The notes: a model not told the origin generated them from the sequence alone. A stretch of DNA of 64,000 bases from Butyrivibrio proteoclasticus B316 (GCF_000145035.1 NC_014387.1:2904001-2968000); one strand, 5' to 3'. Positions 51,894 through 61,861 are shown, numbered from the stretch's first letter. Numbers and translations: made by a program.

Positions 51894-52967
51894 TCAATAC
51901 TTATTATTATATTTAAACCTGTTGCATACTTTCGTACGCAGGAGGTATTCAAGTGAACATATGCAAAGTGCAACCAGATCATAAAAAAGAAAATCAAATC
52001 CATTAGTACCTCGCAGTACCGGAAGTTCTGATAATCTCTCAATCTCCAGATGCCTTGTCATGATCAAAATAAAAGACACTAGTTTAAAGGCCAAAAAATG
52101 TAGACACATTATGTCAAGAGAAGCATTTCCCAGAAATTGAAGCATTTTACTATTAGCCACAAGCGGAACCATACTAAGAGCAAAGATGCCTACAATACCG
52201 CATATCTGCCCCGGAACATCTATAAGATGCTTTTCCTGACCTATAGCAGATTTCGAAACAATGGAAGTAATAAAAAGCATTACCATTCCAAGGATAAATA
52301 CAACACTTTTATACTTATCTATCAGCTTATCCAGATCAAATTCCCTAATAACAACTCCTGCATAGAAAAAAATCATGTTAGAAAAAACTTTTCTCATGTT
52401 CATGACTGTTGGAACGATTTTTACTGAATACGCAATATACATAAGGATTACCACTATGGTAAGCACCACATACCGCGTCCTCTTATTATCGATTTTAAGA
52501 GCCAGGTAATCAATGCATATATACATACATGCCATTATCAGCAGTACTCTCAAAAACCACATAGGCCCATTTAATTCTGACTCAAGGTGAAGAGCAAATA
52601 TTACAAAAAAATGCTTTATGTAATCTTTGATGTCATAGAGCGATTCTGTTGTCATGTGCAAAGAAACAAAAGCATTGTGAAAAAGCCAAAAAAACAAATT
52701 AAATCCGACAAACGGAATGTAATAAACTTTAAATTTTTTAATTATAGACTTAATGGGTGTTAATGAATGATTGTGATTATATAGGTATCCATTTATAAAG
52801 AAAAAAGATGGAACAGCAACGAAAGCATTAAAATTTATGATCGCTGCGTAATTAGAATCGATATTCTTATCCGCATTCATCAACGAATGCGTAACAACAA
52901 CCAATAGAATAGCTATCCCCTTCATAGCATCTATGTATGTCATTCTTCCCCTAGAATTGTTCCCCAT
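51894..52967 (-). CDS. Membrane acyltransferase (acyltransferase 3 family)
   Basis: 357 residues, about ten membrane helices. The opening TYIDAMKGIAILLVVVTHSLMNADKN and the loop PSFFFINGYLYNH fit acyltransferase-3 proteins (the usual conserved His is in VTHS). They acetylate sugars of surface polymers. First gene of the - strand glycan operon. Start: ATG at 52967 or at 52943 (AGGGG upstream); the second still keeps the first motif. Confidence 0.88.
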   Translation of the reverse strand: MGNNSRGRMTYIDAMKGIAILLVVVTHSLMNADKNIDSNYAAIINFNAFVAVPSFFFINGYLYNHNHSLTPIKSIIKKFKVYYIPFVGFNLFFWLFHNAFVSLHMTTESLYDIKDYIKHFFVIFALHLESELNGPMWFLRVLLIMACMYICIDYLALKIDNKRTRYVVLTIVVILMYIAYSVKIVPTVMNMRKVFSNMIFFYAGVVIREFDLDKLIDKYKSVVFILGMVMLFITSIVSKSAIGQEKHLIDVPGQICGIVGIFALSMVPLVANSKMLQFLGNASLDIMCLHFLAFKLVSFILIMTRHLEIERLSELPVLRGTNGFDFLFYDLVALCICSLEYLLRTKVCNRFKYNNKY

Positions 52968-53059
52968 AAAAAAATACCCGCCCATATAATTTTACAGTTT
53001 TATACTATATCACATTCTCAATCATAAAAACAATCATATAATGGCAAACATAGTGTATA

Positions 53060-53088
53060 TTTACCTTTTCCATTATTATGACTATAAT
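53060..53088 (+). promoter_or_regulatory. Candidate promoter for the TupA-like gene
   Basis: TTTACC (53060-53065), 17 nt, perfect TATAAT (53083-53088), in the divergent spacer, about 35 nt before the ATG. Confidence 0.55.
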
Positions 53089-53124
53089 AATATGGTTATA
53101 TTTTCTTATGTGGAGGTTCTAATA

Positions 53125-54048
53125 ATGCTTTCCTTTCAAGACTTTTGTAAACTGATTTACGATAAAGATTTTAGATGGATTTACCTTGGACGAAGAGAAT
53201 TTTTTAATTATCTTTCAGATGAAGAGTTTATTCGCCGTAAATTCTGGCATCATCGCCATAGAAAATTGGATTTAGAAAACCCTCGTTCTTTTAGTGAGAA
53301 GCTACAATGGCTCAAGCTCTATAACCAGAAACCCGAATATGGTCAGATGGTAGATAAAGCTTCTGTCAAGGACTACGTTTCCTCTATTGTTCCTGATCTT
53401 AACATCATTCCTACATTAGGAATATATGAACGCTATGAGGATATAGACTTTAGTAAACTTCCGGATAAATTCGTTATGAAATGCACGCATGACAGTGCCA
53501 GCATCTTTATATGCACTGATAAAAAAACTTTTGATTTCAAGAATGCTCAAAAGAAAATCAATAAAAGTCTCAAAAAACACTATTATATGATAGGTAGGGA
53601 ATGGCCATACAAATATGTTAAGCCGAGAATCATAATAGAGCAGTTTATGGTGGATGAAAGCGGCAAGGAACTCAAAGACTATAAATTTTTCTGCTTCAAT
53701 GGTCAGGTAAAATGTTTCAGCGTAGACTTTAATCGTTTCACCAATCACAGAGCTAATTACTATACACCTGAATTTGAGCTGCTTACTCTTGGTAAAAAGA
53801 CCTGCCCTCCTGATCCAAGTCAGAAGTTGGACAAGCCACAGCATCTTGACGAAATGATCGATATAGCAATGAAGCTGTCCAAAGATATACCTTTTGTAAG
53901 AGTTGATCTATACAATATTAATGGCTTGATATATTTTGGAGAATTAACATTTTTCCCGGCATCAGGTTTTAACGAATTTACGACCGAAGACTGGGATAAT
54001 ACCTTAGGAGATTGGATTACTCTTCCTCCTAAGACCACAGAACAATAA
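53125..54048 (+). CDS. TupA-like ATP-grasp protein
   Basis: 307 residues; ATG at 53125 with GGAGG 8 nt upstream; an in-frame ATG 28 codons earlier lacks a site. LENPRSFSEKLQWLKLYN, DKASVKDYV, PDKFVMKCTHDSASIFIC, PRIIIEQFM, LKDYKFFCFNGQVK and FVRVDLYNINGLIYFGELTFFPASG match TupA-like ATP-grasp enzymes of teichuronopeptide and capsule loci. They form amide bonds between amino acids and uronic acids. This predicts a uronic acid or an aminoacylated sugar in the polymer. Confidence 0.9.
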   Translation: MLSFQDFCKLIYDKDFRWIYLGRREFFNYLSDEEFIRRKFWHHRHRKLDLENPRSFSEKLQWLKLYNQKPEYGQMVDKASVKDYVSSIVPDLNIIPTLGIYERYEDIDFSKLPDKFVMKCTHDSASIFICTDKKTFDFKNAQKKINKSLKKHYYMIGREWPYKYVKPRIIIEQFMVDESGKELKDYKFFCFNGQVKCFSVDFNRFTNHRANYYTPEFELLTLGKKTCPPDPSQKLDKPQHLDEMIDIAMKLSKDIPFVRVDLYNINGLIYFGELTFFPASGFNEFTTEDWDNTLGDWITLPPKTTEQ

Positions 54049-54079
54049 CTTATTAATATGTACATGGGAGTACTACGAC

Positions 54080-55084
54080 ATGCAAAGAGCCAAGCTTATT
54101 TCATACAGCAAAGGTATAGCGATACTGGGGATCATGCTATATCACTTGATTTCATGTTATTTGGCACGGCATCCTATAATTGCAAAAGGCGTTTCTTTTG
54201 GTGGTGCAGGTGTACATGTCTTTATCCTCTGCTCAGGTTTTGGGCTGATGTATTCCAACATACGTAGACCTCTTAATTTTATTCCATTCATCAGGAAACG
54301 TTTTTTAAAGGTCTATGTTCCTTATATTGTCGTTGTTATTATTGCTTTTCTGCTTCCAAATGTATACTCGGGCTTTAACAAAACGATGGCTTTACTAAGT
54401 CACATATTCCTTTTTAAAATGTTTATTCCTGCCTATACAGCCACCTTTGGCTTCCAGTTTTGGTACATTTCAACCATTATACAGTTCTATTTATTCTTTA
54501 CTGTTCTTGTTATGCTTTTTCAGAAAATTGGAGCCAGAAATTTTTTTATAATGTCATGTCTTATCAGCTTTAGCTGGGCAGTTCTCATTTCACTTCTTGG
54601 TCTTACCGAAGTTCGTGTATGGAACAGTTTCTTTTTACAATATCTGTGGGAATTTGCCTTAGGCATGGTACTCGCCGCTGAATATGCCAGAGAAGGAAAA
54701 CTTCGATTAGAATCAATGTCTATGCCCAAGCTGATAATGGTTACATTGATTTCATTTGTCATTTATTCTGTTCTTAGCTTGATTGGCGGATTTCTAAAAG
54801 CCTTTAATGATCCTTTTAGTCTTATAGCTTTTGGCGGAATATGTCTTATTCTATACAGATGTAACTTTTTACCTGGATTTGTTCATTTCACATCTGGTAT
54901 TTCGTATGAAATATACCTATTACATGTTTTGATTTTTAAATTGTATTTTGAAGTATTCAGTTTGCCGTTTCCTCTGCTTTTAACTGCACTTATCTCTGTA
55001 TCAACTACCTATCTGTTATCCTGGTTATATCATCTTTTTATTTTAAAGATTTCCAGCGCAAAAAAAGCTCCTGAAAAAACTTGA
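54080..55084 (+). CDS. Membrane acyltransferase (acyltransferase 3 family)
   Basis: 334 residues, ten membrane helices. ISYSKGIAILGIMLYHLISCYLA, VHVFILCSGFGLMYS and FLYHLFIL are typical. Same family as the gene at 51894-52967 but clearly different in sequence. It is 31 nt after the TupA-like gene with GGGAG 9 nt upstream, so the two are co-transcribed. Likely O-acetylation of the same polymer. Confidence 0.87.
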   Translation: MQRAKLISYSKGIAILGIMLYHLISCYLARHPIIAKGVSFGGAGVHVFILCSGFGLMYSNIRRPLNFIPFIRKRFLKVYVPYIVVVIIAFLLPNVYSGFNKTMALLSHIFLFKMFIPAYTATFGFQFWYISTIIQFYLFFTVLVMLFQKIGARNFFIMSCLISFSWAVLISLLGLTEVRVWNSFFLQYLWEFALGMVLAAEYAREGKLRLESMSMPKLIMVTLISFVIYSVLSLIGGFLKAFNDPFSLIAFGGICLILYRCNFLPGFVHFTSGISYEIYLLHVLIFKLYFEVFSLPFPLLLTALISVSTTYLLSWLYHLFILKISSAKKAPEKT

Positions 55085-55097
55085 TTTTCAGGAGCTT
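55065..55097. terminator. Bidirectional terminator at the convergent gene ends
   Basis: A 13-bp stem (55065-55077 with 55085-55097) that includes the last codons of the acyltransferase gene. On the - strand it is followed by a T-run, serving the papain-like protease gene; on the + strand the T-run is short. Confidence 0.85.
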
Positions 55098-55105
55098 TAT
55101 ATTAT

Positions 55106-58100
55106 TTAATCTGTATTCTTTTTCCACTGTGCATAAAGCACATATTTTACACCTTTAGCCTCAGGCTTGAAAACCACTGTCGCATTATCTGCATAGTTTA
55201 TTCCCGGATCATCCTCAGTAGGAACCTTGACCAAATTCCAGCCCGCAAAGCTATATCCCTTCTTTACAAAAGAATTACTATTCAAGACAATAGGTGTCCC
55301 ATATTCTCCAGCCTGTGAAGCCATCTTTCCACTTGTACTTCCATTCCCATTATAGCTTATCGTGTAAGTAAATATTTCCCACTTAGCCACAAGATCAAAG
55401 TCCCCATAAGTTCTGGATTTTATAGAATATACCCTTGTCTGGTAAGTATCATCTGTATACCAACCAACAAATCTATAGCCCTCTTTCTCTGGTATTGGAA
55501 GCTCCTTGATAACTGCAAATTTATAGGTTTCATGATCACTTACTCCATCCGGAAGTTTTCCTCCCTTAGTGTCATAAGTAATATTAAACTCTGACCGCCA
55601 TATAGCATACAGTGTTATTTCTGAATCTTTATTTTTTCGATACAAAGTTTCAAAATCTAAAATTTCCTTATCTTCATAAGTCGTATTATAAGCATCTGCA
55701 TCCTCTTTACTAGCTGCCCATCCCATAAATACATAACCGGATCTTATATACTTATTTGTGCTAAGAGCTTTAGCCTCTTCTTCTCTATAATAAATCTGAT
55801 TTGCCATTGTTCCTGCCTTGGCACCATTTGCGTCAAAAGAAACTGTTAATTCTGATGGCCTGCTATCTACCTTTGGTAGTATGTAGAAATATACACTAAA
55901 GGAACGAATGAAATTACCTTTACCGGTGATAGTTATCCTTGGAAGAACGCTGGTATCATCGCTTTCACATGGTTCAATGTTATTGTAGTATTTAACTATA
56001 TAGTCCTTATCCTTTTCAAGGACCATGCTGGATGAACCACTATTAAATGTCAGTATTGGCTCCGGATAAACTCCGTCTTCATTATAATCAAATGAATATC
56101 TCCCATCAGCGCCTGGTTGTTTTACATTATCAAAAGAGACAGAAATACATGGATTATTTTTTTCTGCATCCTTCATCATATTAAAAGCCAATACTCTGTA
56201 TGTTTTTTCTATTACACCTGTATAGTCACCAATTCCAGTGTATGTTACAGTTTTTGTTCCACCATTAATAAGATCTTCCGGTGAGTATTCCACCAGATAA
56301 TCTATTCCTTCCTCCAAATACACCTTTTTCGAATCTTCAACCTTATATATCCTTGCCTTATCCTGTCTGCATTCCTGCCCTGAATATTCATAGGAGTTAA
56401 CAAATCTTTCCAATGTCAGCTCACTTATATCTGTTTTTCTGGGTTCCTGATCAATTATTCCGGGAGTATATGCCTGATTTAGGGTATACGCCTTAATAGC
56501 AAAATTTCCTTTGGAATAAACACTTGAAAGATCTATCCAGTTATCACCCGAACAAATAAAACTCTGTCCCGGAGAATTAGTTGCAGTTCCATATTTTAAG
56601 CTATCTTCCAGTCCTATTGCACTATATGATCCATTTTTTTCCATTGTGACAACAACAGAAAACAACGTATCAGCCGCCATAGATACTGATTCTGCAAGCT
56701 CTATTGTATAGAATCCTGCATAGCTTGTAGTTCCCTTCGTAGTAGCTTCTGCAACGTGGGTTCCGCTTACAGGATCATTGGCATCAGTAAGGTCGGTGTA
56801 AATATCTATTGTATAATCAATATTTGACGATAATAAATATAGAGATACAGCTTTCAAAAGTTCTCCACTTTCTCCACCCTCTGCATGTGTGCAAAAGACA
56901 TTTGCTGCTCTATTAAGACTTAATCCTCCATACGTAAGTCCCCCATCGTACTGATAATTATTGTCGTAATCGCCCGCCATCGCAAATTCCGCAGCATATG
57001 CGTAACTTCCAAGGCTTGCCTCATAATAGGACATCCAGAAATAACCTGAATAAGAATAATCCCCACTCGTTCCGGTTCCTACTCTCCAGGAATTTCTTAC
57101 CAGAAAAGCCCCATCTCCGGGAGCTTCAGTCGCAAAGTTTGTCTTTGAAAAACTATCATCCCATCCCACAACTACAACTGCATGATTAGTCTTTTGGGGA
57201 TTGCTGGGATTATAATATGCGTTAGTTTTTACATTGTATATCTCGTCAGTAGTTGCTGCACTCATCGAATTGTACGCATAATAGTTTATTCCTATAGCGC
57301 CATGATCCATTATCAATTGCTTTAAGCTTGCATGTTTATTTGTTTTGATACGAGTTGCGCTTTTTTCCACAGGCTCTTCGTATGAATTGACGATATGTAC
57401 ACTTCCTTCATAGGCAAGACTGTCATCAAGCCCTTCACTTTCTGCCTGTTCCCCCATCGAATACGGAACTAAGGTCTCATCAGCAACCCCGATCCATTTC
57501 CAAAAAGTACTAAGTCCCCACTCAATTCTGCCGCCAAAATCCAATATATTTGATGTATTAACATTCATTGAATCGCCTTCAGTTCCACCTAGCGGATCAG
57601 TAACTTTATTATAAGTAAAATAAGCTAGATGAAGCTCTGATAAATCAGGGTCAGACATATATCCCTTCTTCATAAGATTAATTTCAGCCAGTGCCACATC
57701 AGCAAAGGCCCAGCATGTCCCATAGGGGGTCTGGCGACGCAGCGGCGGCAAGTCAGGCGTAATATATTCTGAAGGAAGGATTGCTTGAGTTCTGAACACC
57801 TTTTTTTGTCCATCATAAACACTCTCACGTTCATCTATCGGTTCTTCGTCAATAATGCCGCCTACCGGATACTCAGTATAAAAATCATCCGGAAGACTCT
57901 CTTCATCTATATCCGGTATAATTTCTTTTATATCCGATGTGTTCTCGTTTATATCTGATTTATTTTCTTTTTTATCCGATATATCCTCATTTATATCTGA
58001 TATATCTCCATCATCAGTTATTTCATCAATTGATTCGAAGTTTTCACCACCTGATGATATTTCTTCTTCATCCATAAAAAAAATCAGGTCATCTTCTACT

Positions 58101-58225
58101 GTATCAGTAGAATAGCAGCTTGATGATTCTGATGAATCATTCTCTGCGCTGACCTGAATGTTAAATGTTCCAACACATAAAGCAACAATCAACAAAAAAA
58201 TAAATGTTCTCTCCGGCAGTTTCAT
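55106..58225 (-). CDS. Large secreted papain-like (C1) protease with InlB-type repeats
   Basis: 1039 residues. Signal peptide (1 to about 27), an acidic region with repeated SDI(N/K)E units (74-106), then the C1 catalytic domain: Gln165, Cys171 (GTCWAFA), His348 (NHAVVVVGWDD), Asn378 (VRNSW), so all four catalytic positions are intact. After two middle beta regions, three InlB/Listeria-Bacteroides repeats follow, each ending in GW and Y..W (near 780-1035). There is no LPXTG; attachment may rely on the repeats or on charge. ATG with GGGGG upstream; monocistronic. Confidence 0.88.
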   Translation of the reverse strand: MKLPERTFIFLLIVALCVGTFNIQVSAENDSSESSSCYSTDTVEDDLIFFMDEEEISSGGENFESIDEITDDGDISDINEDISDKKENKSDINENTSDIKEIIPDIDEESLPDDFYTEYPVGGIIDEEPIDERESVYDGQKKVFRTQAILPSEYITPDLPPLRRQTPYGTCWAFADVALAEINLMKKGYMSDPDLSELHLAYFTYNKVTDPLGGTEGDSMNVNTSNILDFGGRIEWGLSTFWKWIGVADETLVPYSMGEQAESEGLDDSLAYEGSVHIVNSYEEPVEKSATRIKTNKHASLKQLIMDHGAIGINYYAYNSMSAATTDEIYNVKTNAYYNPSNPQKTNHAVVVVGWDDSFSKTNFATEAPGDGAFLVRNSWRVGTGTSGDYSYSGYFWMSYYEASLGSYAYAAEFAMAGDYDNNYQYDGGLTYGGLSLNRAANVFCTHAEGGESGELLKAVSLYLLSSNIDYTIDIYTDLTDANDPVSGTHVAEATTKGTTSYAGFYTIELAESVSMAADTLFSVVVTMEKNGSYSAIGLEDSLKYGTATNSPGQSFICSGDNWIDLSSVYSKGNFAIKAYTLNQAYTPGIIDQEPRKTDISELTLERFVNSYEYSGQECRQDKARIYKVEDSKKVYLEEGIDYLVEYSPEDLINGGTKTVTYTGIGDYTGVIEKTYRVLAFNMMKDAEKNNPCISVSFDNVKQPGADGRYSFDYNEDGVYPEPILTFNSGSSSMVLEKDKDYIVKYYNNIEPCESDDTSVLPRITITGKGNFIRSFSVYFYILPKVDSRPSELTVSFDANGAKAGTMANQIYYREEEAKALSTNKYIRSGYVFMGWAASKEDADAYNTTYEDKEILDFETLYRKNKDSEITLYAIWRSEFNITYDTKGGKLPDGVSDHETYKFAVIKELPIPEKEGYRFVGWYTDDTYQTRVYSIKSRTYGDFDLVAKWEIFTYTISYNGNGSTSGKMASQAGEYGTPIVLNSNSFVKKGYSFAGWNLVKVPTEDDPGINYADNATVVFKPEAKGVKYVLYAQWKKNTD

Positions 58226-58259
58226 CTGGTTATAGCCCCCTATTCAAAATAATAAGCTA

Positions 58260-58289
58260 ATTATACATTTATTTTTTTGCTTAATTCAA
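58260..58289 (-). promoter_or_regulatory. Promoter of the papain-like protease gene
   Basis: On the - strand, TTGAAT (58284-58289), 18 nt, perfect TATAAT (58260-58265), 35 nt before the start codon. Confidence 0.72.
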
Positions 58290-58352
58290 TTAAATTGTTA
58301 TTAAATTTCAGTTAGTTCTTAGCATAATAAAGTATTTGTTTGAAAATTCTGT

Positions 58353-59129
58353 TTATTTACAAAACCATCCTGTAACCTTATAGCTGTACCTGGTACTTAC
58401 AATTTTTGCTGCTCGCTTAAAGAAACGATATCTCTTCTGGCCTGACTCAGGGATAAGCCATTCCATATTTGCCTCCATTTTCTGCTGGCACGGACGACAA
58501 TAACCACATGGCTTACCATCAATTGGTGTGTGACAAAACCAGATGTTTGTCATCAAATCATCACAATGCCATTCGTGTATAAGCTCTATCATTCTGTCTT
58601 CTGTTATCATCTTAATAGGAAATGAAAGATTACCCAGAACAAGGTTAACGTCATCTGTTGAGTTTTCCTTGTCTACGTAATAGCTATTGTCTCTAAACAC
58701 AAGCTTTCCATACTTGGAAAGTGCGGTACTACATCCGCCATATTGGCCGGTAGGCATTTCAATACCAACCTCAATCCCAGGATACTGAACAGCGAGCCTT
58801 GCAATCCAGTCGTACTGAGAGCCAAGTCTGACAAGCTTATTGAGTCTGCCATAAGCTTCAGATATCTGCTCATTCTCAGGAATCTCAGATTTCTTAATTA
58901 TCATCAGATCAAGAAAATCATTAGGCCCTATTTCCCTCAGCATAGGAAGCATCTTCTGCATTCTCTCGATTTCTATGTTCTCACTCTTACGGCCATTTTC
59001 AGAAATGTATACAGGTTGAACTACTATTGGCTTCTCCCCTGGTTCTTTCTGTATCTGTACCATCCTAAATGTTGAATCCCATCCACCTGTCCAAAGAACA
59101 TAAATATCAGGTTTTCTGTTATCACTCAT
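58353..59129 (-). CDS. QueC-like PP-loop ATPase
   Basis: 258 residues. The PP-loop is LWTGGWDSTFR (12-22), a variant of SGGxDS. The C-terminal zinc-type cluster CHTPIDGKPCGYCRPCQQKM has the C-x8-C-x2-C-x2-C spacing of 7-cyano-7-deazaguanine synthase. No other queuosine gene (queD, queE, queF) is nearby. It may be a relative that adenylates another substrate. It lies between the protease and LacI-regulator genes. ATG with GGGGGAG upstream. Confidence 0.75.
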   Translation of the reverse strand: MSDNRKPDIYVLWTGGWDSTFRMVQIQKEPGEKPIVVQPVYISENGRKSENIEIERMQKMLPMLREIGPNDFLDLMIIKKSEIPENEQISEAYGRLNKLVRLGSQYDWIARLAVQYPGIEVGIEMPTGQYGGCSTALSKYGKLVFRDNSYYVDKENSTDDVNLVLGNLSFPIKMITEDRMIELIHEWHCDDLMTNIWFCHTPIDGKPCGYCRPCQQKMEANMEWLIPESGQKRYRFFKRAAKIVSTRYSYKVTGWFCK

Positions 59130-59187
59130 TATTAAATCTCCCCCTATTAACTATTTAACGAAAACATCCTAATTATATCAAAGCCGA

Positions 59188-60216
59188 TCATATCTTTCTA
59201 GTAGACTCACCTTCGACAAGTTCCCCTGGAAAAATAAGATGTTTGTGTCCTCTTTTTTCCTCAATCAGGTCAAAAATAAGTCTCATGGTCTCTTCTGAAA
59301 TATCAGCAAGTGGCTGGCGAATTGTTGTAAGTCTCGGAACACAGAACTGGGCAATTTCCTGGCCGTCAAAGCCTGCGACAGAAACGTCTTCAGGAACCCT
59401 GATACCTGCATCAGCAAGGGCTCTTAGCGCACCAACTGCAAGGACATCAGACACACAGAAAAGAGCTGTGAATTTAGCTCCGGACTCTATAAGAGCTTTA
59501 GTTGTCTCATATCCGTTCTGCATAGCATAGATACGACGATCAACGTATTTGACCAGTTTCTCGTCTAGCTTGATCCCATGCTTATTAAGAGCATCACAAT
59601 AACCTTCATAACGAAGACTTACTATAGATGGCTGATCATTTCCTTCTGTCAGAATAGCTATTTTCCTATGCCCAAGGCCAATCAGGTATTCTACCATCTT
59701 GCGGCTCTCAACAGCATCATCGACAGAAACAGTGGAATATGCATTTCTTCCAAGGTTATCAGATATATCAGAGCCTATAGTTGCAAAGATTACAGGCACA
59801 TTAAGCTGTCTTAGCTTATCCGCATCATGCTTGGAACTGCCGCCAAGGAAAATGATACCGCGAAGCCTTTTTTCTTTTTCCAGTTCCAGGGCAACGTTAA
59901 CCTCATTCTCATATGCTTCAACATGTCTGAGGACAAGCGCATATCCTTTTTTCTCGGTCTCCTGTTCAATCTTTTCTATAATAGGAGTAAAAAATGGGTT
60001 GGTAATACCCTTGACCAAAACTCCTATGCACTTAGCATCTGTTCTCTTAAGATTTCTTGCGCTGTTATTAGGAATGTAACCTGTCTCTTTGATCACATCC
60101 ATTATTCTCTGCTTGGTTTCAGGATTTATATCGGAATGATTATTGATTGCTCTTGAAACAGTACTAACGCCAACTCCGCAACGTTTTGCAATTTCTCTGA
60201 TCGTTATTTCAGCCAT
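59188..60216 (-). CDS. LacI-family transcription regulator
   Basis: 342 residues. N-terminal helix-turn-helix TIREIAKRCGVGVSTVSRAINNHSDINPETKQRI; hinge NNSARNL; periplasmic-binding-protein-like sugar domain (CIGVLVKGITNPFF, GVSVAGFDGQEIAQFCVPRLTTIRQP). Downstream of malQ on the same strand, with a terminator between them. It probably controls malQ or related sugar genes through an operator such as 61893-61906. ATG with AAGGAAA upstream. Confidence 0.93.
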   Translation of the reverse strand: MAEITIREIAKRCGVGVSTVSRAINNHSDINPETKQRIMDVIKETGYIPNNSARNLKRTDAKCIGVLVKGITNPFFTPIIEKIEQETEKKGYALVLRHVEAYENEVNVALELEKEKRLRGIIFLGGSSKHDADKLRQLNVPVIFATIGSDISDNLGRNAYSTVSVDDAVESRKMVEYLIGLGHRKIAILTEGNDQPSIVSLRYEGYCDALNKHGIKLDEKLVKYVDRRIYAMQNGYETTKALIESGAKFTALFCVSDVLAVGALRALADAGIRVPEDVSVAGFDGQEIAQFCVPRLTTIRQPLADISEETMRLIFDLIEEKRGHKHLIFPGELVEGESTRKI

Positions 60217-60242
60217 TTTACTATTTCCTTATTATCCAAAAT

Positions 60243-60281
60243 AAGTTCCCATGTATGCATATTAAACATACATGGAAACTT
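60243..60281 (-). terminator. Terminator between malQ and the LacI gene
   Basis: Stem of 14 pairs with one mismatch (60243-60257 with 60267-60281), loop about 9 nt, followed on the - strand by a weak T-run (TATTTT). Confidence 0.72.
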
Positions 60282-60298
60282 CTTTATCTTATCAAATA

Positions 60299-61819
60299 TT
60301 ATCTTAATCTGCCATAAATTCTGGCAAAATCATGCATCTTACCACACAATTCATCAGTAAGTGCATCCTTCTTCATTCTCCATACCCAGTTGCCGCCAAG
60401 GGTTGATGGAGTATTGACCCTTGCACTCATATCAAGCTCCAGATAATCCTGCATAGGAATAATTGCAGTATCTGAAACGCTTGCAAATGCAGCTCTTATA
60501 AGCTCCCAAACAGCATCCTTGGCATAGTGAATGCCAAGATACTCTTTACAGAACTTCTTATCAGCTCTTGGAAGATTGTCAAACCATCCTCTGGTAGTCT
60601 CATTATCATGTGTACCGGTATAAACGATGCAGTTCTTGGTATAGTTGTGAGGGAGATAATCACTCTCTTCTCTTGAATCAAAAGCAAACTGCAAAATCTT
60701 CATGCCCGGGAAGCCTGTCTTCTTAACAAGCTTTATTACTGAAGGTGTCAGGTATCCAAGGTCCTCAGCAATAACCTTCTTATCGCCAAGCTCTCTCTTC
60801 ATAGTCTCAAAGAGCTCATAGCCGGGGCCCTTTCTCCACTCACCAATCTCGGCAGTAGGATTGCCATATGGTATTGCGTAATACTCATCAAAGCCTCTGA
60901 AATGATCGATCCTGACTACATCATAGAGCTTGTAGCAGTGTCCGATTCTCTTCATCCACCACTTGTAGCCTGTCTTCTTGTGGTAATCCCATTTATAAAG
61001 AGGATTTCCCCAGAGCTGACCAGTCGCAGAAAAAGCATCAGGAGGACATCCTGCCACATCAATAGGCGTATTCTCCTTATCAAGCTGAAAGAGTTCAGGA
61101 TTAGCCCAGGTATCTGCACTGTCAAAAGCTACATAAATCGGGATATCTCCAATGATCTCAATTCCCTTACCGTTGGCATATGCCTTAAGCGCGCTCCACT
61201 GCTTGAGGAACAAGAACTGCAAAAATGAGTAAAACTCCACCTCATCAGCATATTTAACAAGCGCTTCCTTAATAGCCTCTTTCTTACGAAGTCTGATTCC
61301 CTCTTCCCAAGTATTCCAGGATCTTCCGCCATTAGCATTTTTAAGTGCCATGAAAAGAGAATAATCCTGTAACCAGTCATTATCAGAACTCTTCTTAAAA
61401 TCCTCAAACTCTTTTCTGATAGTCTTAGCATTTGTAGCCTTATCCAAATTTTCAAATGCACTCATAAGGAGTCTGAATCTGGATTTGTACATCTTCTCAT
61501 AGTCAATGTACTCATCGCTCTCGCCAAAATCATATTTGTCAGCCTCTTCCCTGGTCAAAAGACCTAATGAAATCAGCTCTGTTATATCTATAAAGTATGG
61601 ATTTCCGGCAAAAGTTGAAAAAGACTGATATGGAGAATCCCCATAGCTTGTAGGGCCAAGCGGAAGAATCTGCCAATAGCGCTGTCCCGCTTTCTCAAGA
61701 AAATCCACAAAATCATATGCTTCCTTGGAAAATGCGCCTATACCATATTCTGATGCTAATGAAAAAATAGGTAGCAGAACGCCGCAAGCTCTTGTCTGTT
61801 TCTTATTACTCTTTGCCAT
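60299..61819 (-). CDS. malQ: 4-alpha-glucanotransferase (amylomaltase)
   Basis: 506 residues, GH77. ACGVLLPIFSLASEYGIGAFS, YWQILPLGPTSYGDSPYQSFSTFAGNPYFID, IYVAFDSADTWANPELFQLD, VRIDHFRGFDEYYAIP (catalytic Asp), VIAEDLGYLTP (acid/base Glu) and YTGTHDNETTRGW (third carboxylate) are all intact. It disproportionates maltodextrins for glycogen or starch use. ATG at 61819 with AGGA 7 nt upstream (a GTG one codon earlier is possible). Confidence 0.96.
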   Translation of the reverse strand: MAKSNKKQTRACGVLLPIFSLASEYGIGAFSKEAYDFVDFLEKAGQRYWQILPLGPTSYGDSPYQSFSTFAGNPYFIDITELISLGLLTREEADKYDFGESDEYIDYEKMYKSRFRLLMSAFENLDKATNAKTIRKEFEDFKKSSDNDWLQDYSLFMALKNANGGRSWNTWEEGIRLRKKEAIKEALVKYADEVEFYSFLQFLFLKQWSALKAYANGKGIEIIGDIPIYVAFDSADTWANPELFQLDKENTPIDVAGCPPDAFSATGQLWGNPLYKWDYHKKTGYKWWMKRIGHCYKLYDVVRIDHFRGFDEYYAIPYGNPTAEIGEWRKGPGYELFETMKRELGDKKVIAEDLGYLTPSVIKLVKKTGFPGMKILQFAFDSREESDYLPHNYTKNCIVYTGTHDNETTRGWFDNLPRADKKFCKEYLGIHYAKDAVWELIRAAFASVSDTAIIPMQDYLELDMSARVNTPSTLGGNWVWRMKKDALTDELCGKMHDFARIYGRLR

Positions 61820-61861
61820 CACTTTATCCTCGCCTTCTGATAAACAAACTACATAAATACA

